Shown here: piece by piece, positions 62,154 through 64,000 of the stretch
How positions within the stretch are numbered: position 1 is the stretch's first letter
How the letters are laid out: the number at the start of each line of letters is the position of its first letter
Translations under genes and position numbers: made by a program
From: Thermoguttaceae bacterium
Lineage (GTDB): Bacteria > Planctomycetota > Planctomycetia > Pirellulales > Thermoguttaceae
Length of the DNA stretch: 64,000 nt
NCBI GenBank assembly: GCA_017447745.1
Contig: JAFSMW010000059.1
Coordinates: 1 to 64,000 of the forward strand
Direction of reading: 5' to 3'
Notes under the pieces: generated by a model
What the model was told of the DNA's origin: nothing
Database searches by the model: none
What the model saw: only the letters and a program-made list of their open reading frames with translations

Positions 62154-62351
62154 CGTTATACTCTTACTACTTTGAACATCTTCTTTAAACAGATTATTCT
62201 CTTTATTTTAGCTCTCAATCCAATATTTTTTTCTTTCAAATGCTTGATTCTTGCAATTAATAGAGTAAAATAAATATAATTGTAAATTAGCAGTTATTGA
62301 GGCGCTTGCGCCAATTACTAATTACTAATCACTAATTACTAATTAACTGAT

Positions 62352-63674
62352 ATGTACATTTGGTTTCGCACATGGCAGCTGGGCGTTAAAAGCCTGTTGC
62401 TGCACCCGCTTCGGTCGCTATTGACTGTGTTGGGTATTTTTATCGGCGTTTCGAGCGTAATCTGGCTTCTCGCTATCGGCGAGGGCATCAGCCAAAAAGC
62501 GCAGGAACAGATTGAAAACCTCGGCGCAACGAACATCATTGTTCGCACCGTCAAGCCGTCGGCGGACTCCGAAAAGAACCAGAGCCATATTCTGACATAC
62601 GGAATTCAGCGAGCGGACTACAATGTCTTGTCACAGTCTATTCCGTCGATTGTCAAAAGCGTTCCGATTCGTGAAATGCGGCGCAAGTTCACTGCTGGCA
62701 ATCAGGAAATGGAGGGGCGGCTTGTCGGCTGTACGCCGGATTATTCTGAAATCAACAAGCTCAAAATGGCGCGAGGGCGGTTTCTGACCACGACGGATTG
62801 TGAAACAAAAAAGAATTACTGCGTTTTGGCAAACGAGACGGCGGAACGTCTGTTTCGGTTTTCAAATCCGATCGGGAAAAACGTCAAAGTGGAAAACTCG
62901 TTTTATCAGGTTATCGGCGTTTTGGAACCGCGTCAGGCAACAGCCGCTATCGGCGGGTCGTTAGACGCCCAAGAGTTCAATACGGATATTTACATTCCAA
63001 TTAAAACTCTTTGGGAACGTATGGGCGACCTGACAGTCATCCCCCAAGGTTCGTCTCAAGAAAGAACGGAAATTGAATTAAGTCAGATTACGCTTCAGGT
63101 TGGTTCGGTCAACGAAGTTGAAGCAACAGCCAAAGCGGTTGAAACGATTCTTTCCGCCCGGCGGCCAGATAACGACTACGCTATCACGGTTCCACTTGAA
63201 CTGCTGGAACAGGCGCGAACGACGCGATTGATGTTCATTCTCTTTATGGGCATGATCGCCGCGATTTCTCTGGTTGTCGGCGGCATCGGGATTATGAACA
63301 TCATGCTGGCAACCGTTACGGAACGAACGCGTGAAATCGGCATTCGCCGCGCTCTGGGCGCCAAGCGAAGCGACATCACCCGGCAGTTCCTGGTCGAGAC
63401 GGTTGCGCTGTCGTCAGTCGGCGGAATCGTCGGGATTCTGGTCGGGTTTACGTGCGGTCCGATTATCGAATTCGGAAAGTACCTCATGAAAACGTCGTTT
63501 CCCAAAGTTATGGCGTCGCTGCCGCCCGAGGTGGTCAATATGACGCCGATTATCGTACCATGGAGCATTCCCGTCGCGTTTTTTATTGCTGTTGGAATCG
63601 GCGTTATTTTTGGGCTTTATCCCGCCAGACGCGCCGCCATGATGGATCCGATCGAAGCGCTGCGGCACGAATAA
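62352..63674 (+). CDS. MacB/FtsX-type ABC transporter permease
   Basis: A 440-residue permease with one N-terminal helix (about 22-42), a large periplasmic domain (about 45-295) and three C-terminal helices. The MacB/FtsX motifs are SLLLHPLRSLLTVLGIFIGV and GGIGIMNIMLATVTERTREI, then GIRRALGAKRSDI. It would be the membrane partner of the ATPase at 58597 and the adaptor at 56567. They are on the same strand but about 3 kb apart with unrelated genes between. ATTACTA 7-bp units precede the start. Confidence 0.88.
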   Translation: MYIWFRTWQLGVKSLLLHPLRSLLTVLGIFIGVSSVIWLLAIGEGISQKAQEQIENLGATNIIVRTVKPSADSEKNQSHILTYGIQRADYNVLSQSIPSIVKSVPIREMRRKFTAGNQEMEGRLVGCTPDYSEINKLKMARGRFLTTTDCETKKNYCVLANETAERLFRFSNPIGKNVKVENSFYQVIGVLEPRQATAAIGGSLDAQEFNTDIYIPIKTLWERMGDLTVIPQGSSQERTEIELSQITLQVGSVNEVEATAKAVETILSARRPDNDYAITVPLELLEQARTTRLMFILFMGMIAAISLVVGGIGIMNIMLATVTERTREIGIRRALGAKRSDITRQFLVETVALSSVGGIVGILVGFTCGPIIEFGKYLMKTSFPKVMASLPPEVVNMTPIIVPWSIPVAFFIAVGIGVIFGLYPARRAAMMDPIEALRHE

Positions 63675-63853
63675 TCGGCGAGGCGCCCGTCCTTGACAAT
63701 CCGTGAAGATTTGTCAGAATATTAAGTATAGCGTAACATTTATAGGAAACAAGCTTACGTGAGAAGTTTAGAGTTATTATTGAGGCGCTTCGCGTCAACT
63801 CCTCACTCCTCACTCCTAACTCCTAACTCAAATTATCCCCATACACTAAAAAC
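63675..63853. repeat. Heptamer repeat before galT
   Basis: ACTCCTC/ACTCCTA units at 63799-63823; a TTGACA at 63693 has no good -10 partner. Confidence 0.45.
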
Positions 63854-64000
63854 ATGCAAGATTATTTCCTTACTCACCCGCATCGTCGATACAACGCTCT
63901 GACAGGCGACTGGCTGTTAGTTTCTCCGCACCGCGCTCTGCGTCCCTGGCAGGGGAAAAACGAAACGCCGGCGCCGGATACGCGTCCGGAATACGATCCC
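63854..64000 (+). CDS. galT: Galactose-1-phosphate uridylyltransferase, N-terminal part
   Basis: Partial: 49 codons reach the window edge. The start [20 protein letters not shown] and RPWQGKNE is the GalT signature, a UDP-glucose binding segment; the active-site His lies further on. It is a Leloir-pathway enzyme and would be about 340 residues when complete. The ATG at 63854 is the only plausible one. Confidence 0.8.
   Translation, partial: MQDYFLTHPHRRYNALTGDWLLVSPHRALRPWQGKNETPAPDTRPEYDP

Noticed and set aside
1-64000. tRNA or rRNA genes
   Set aside because: No cloverleaf with T-loop and acceptor pairing or rRNA signature was recognised; a covariance search would settle this.

Overview
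The window reads as chromosome of a Gram-negative bacterium: it carries lpxC, an OmpH/Skp-type chaperone gene and an LptF/G-type permease. The style suggests Planctomycetota: an ECF sigma factor next to a YfbK-like protein, BPL_N-domain secreted proteins, a Gfo/Idh oxidoreductase beside lpxC, ScpB and Der with acidic tails, and much intergenic DNA full of palindromes. The phylum is an inference from gene content; no rRNA or tRNA gene was seen.

Layout. 0.3-9.3 kb: an M14-type peptidase, a GNAT acetyltransferase, a one-chain ADP-forming acyl-CoA synthetase, a zinc-ribbon membrane protein bracketed by inverted hairpin arrays, a small exported protein and a TIM-barrel isomerase. 9.3-18.8 kb: an M28 peptidase, a THUMP-like methyltransferase, an Old Yellow Enzyme relative, an NAD synthetase with a degenerate glutaminase domain, a hybrid-like membrane histidine kinase and gcvPB. 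18.9-29.4 kb: a defence island. A complete type I restriction-modification set (hsdM, hsdS, hsdR) is interrupted by a HEPN/MNT pair, by an AT-rich three-gene operon that looks like type II Thoeris (TIR ThsB plus membrane-Macro ThsA) with a putative PD-(D/E)xK gene, and by an orphan RelB/DinJ antitoxin. A CAT-like acyltransferase follows. 29.4-34.5 kb: three tandem BPL_N paralogues, two with an NlpC/P60-like tail, and a glycine-rich secreted protein. 34.7-42.0 kb: an ompH-lpxC-gfo-uvrB operon, divergent from a KAS III-like gene and a LptF/G permease. 42.0-49.5 kb: a YfbK-like protein that lacks its vWA domain, its ECF sigma factor, a Tat substrate/PqqD/CPBP protease group and a large vWA membrane protein. 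49.5-56.1 kb: scpB, csrA with a PH-domain protein, der and a secreted HExxH protein. 56.5-64.0 kb: a MacA-like adaptor, ABC ATPase and permease with a response regulator, proC and a hypothetical gene between them, then the start of galT.

Two kinds of repeat stand out. A 96-bp element with a small hairpin at each end lies in frame inside two unrelated genes (M14 peptidase and GNAT), read in different frames, much like Rickettsia palindromic elements. The intergenic DNA also holds families of hairpins whose flanks are conserved while stems vary with pairing kept, composite hairpin modules repeated at 6, 17 and 54.7 kb, MITE-like elements at 33.4 and 44.4 kb, and many 7-bp-period repeats. No CRISPR array, prophage or intact transposase was found.
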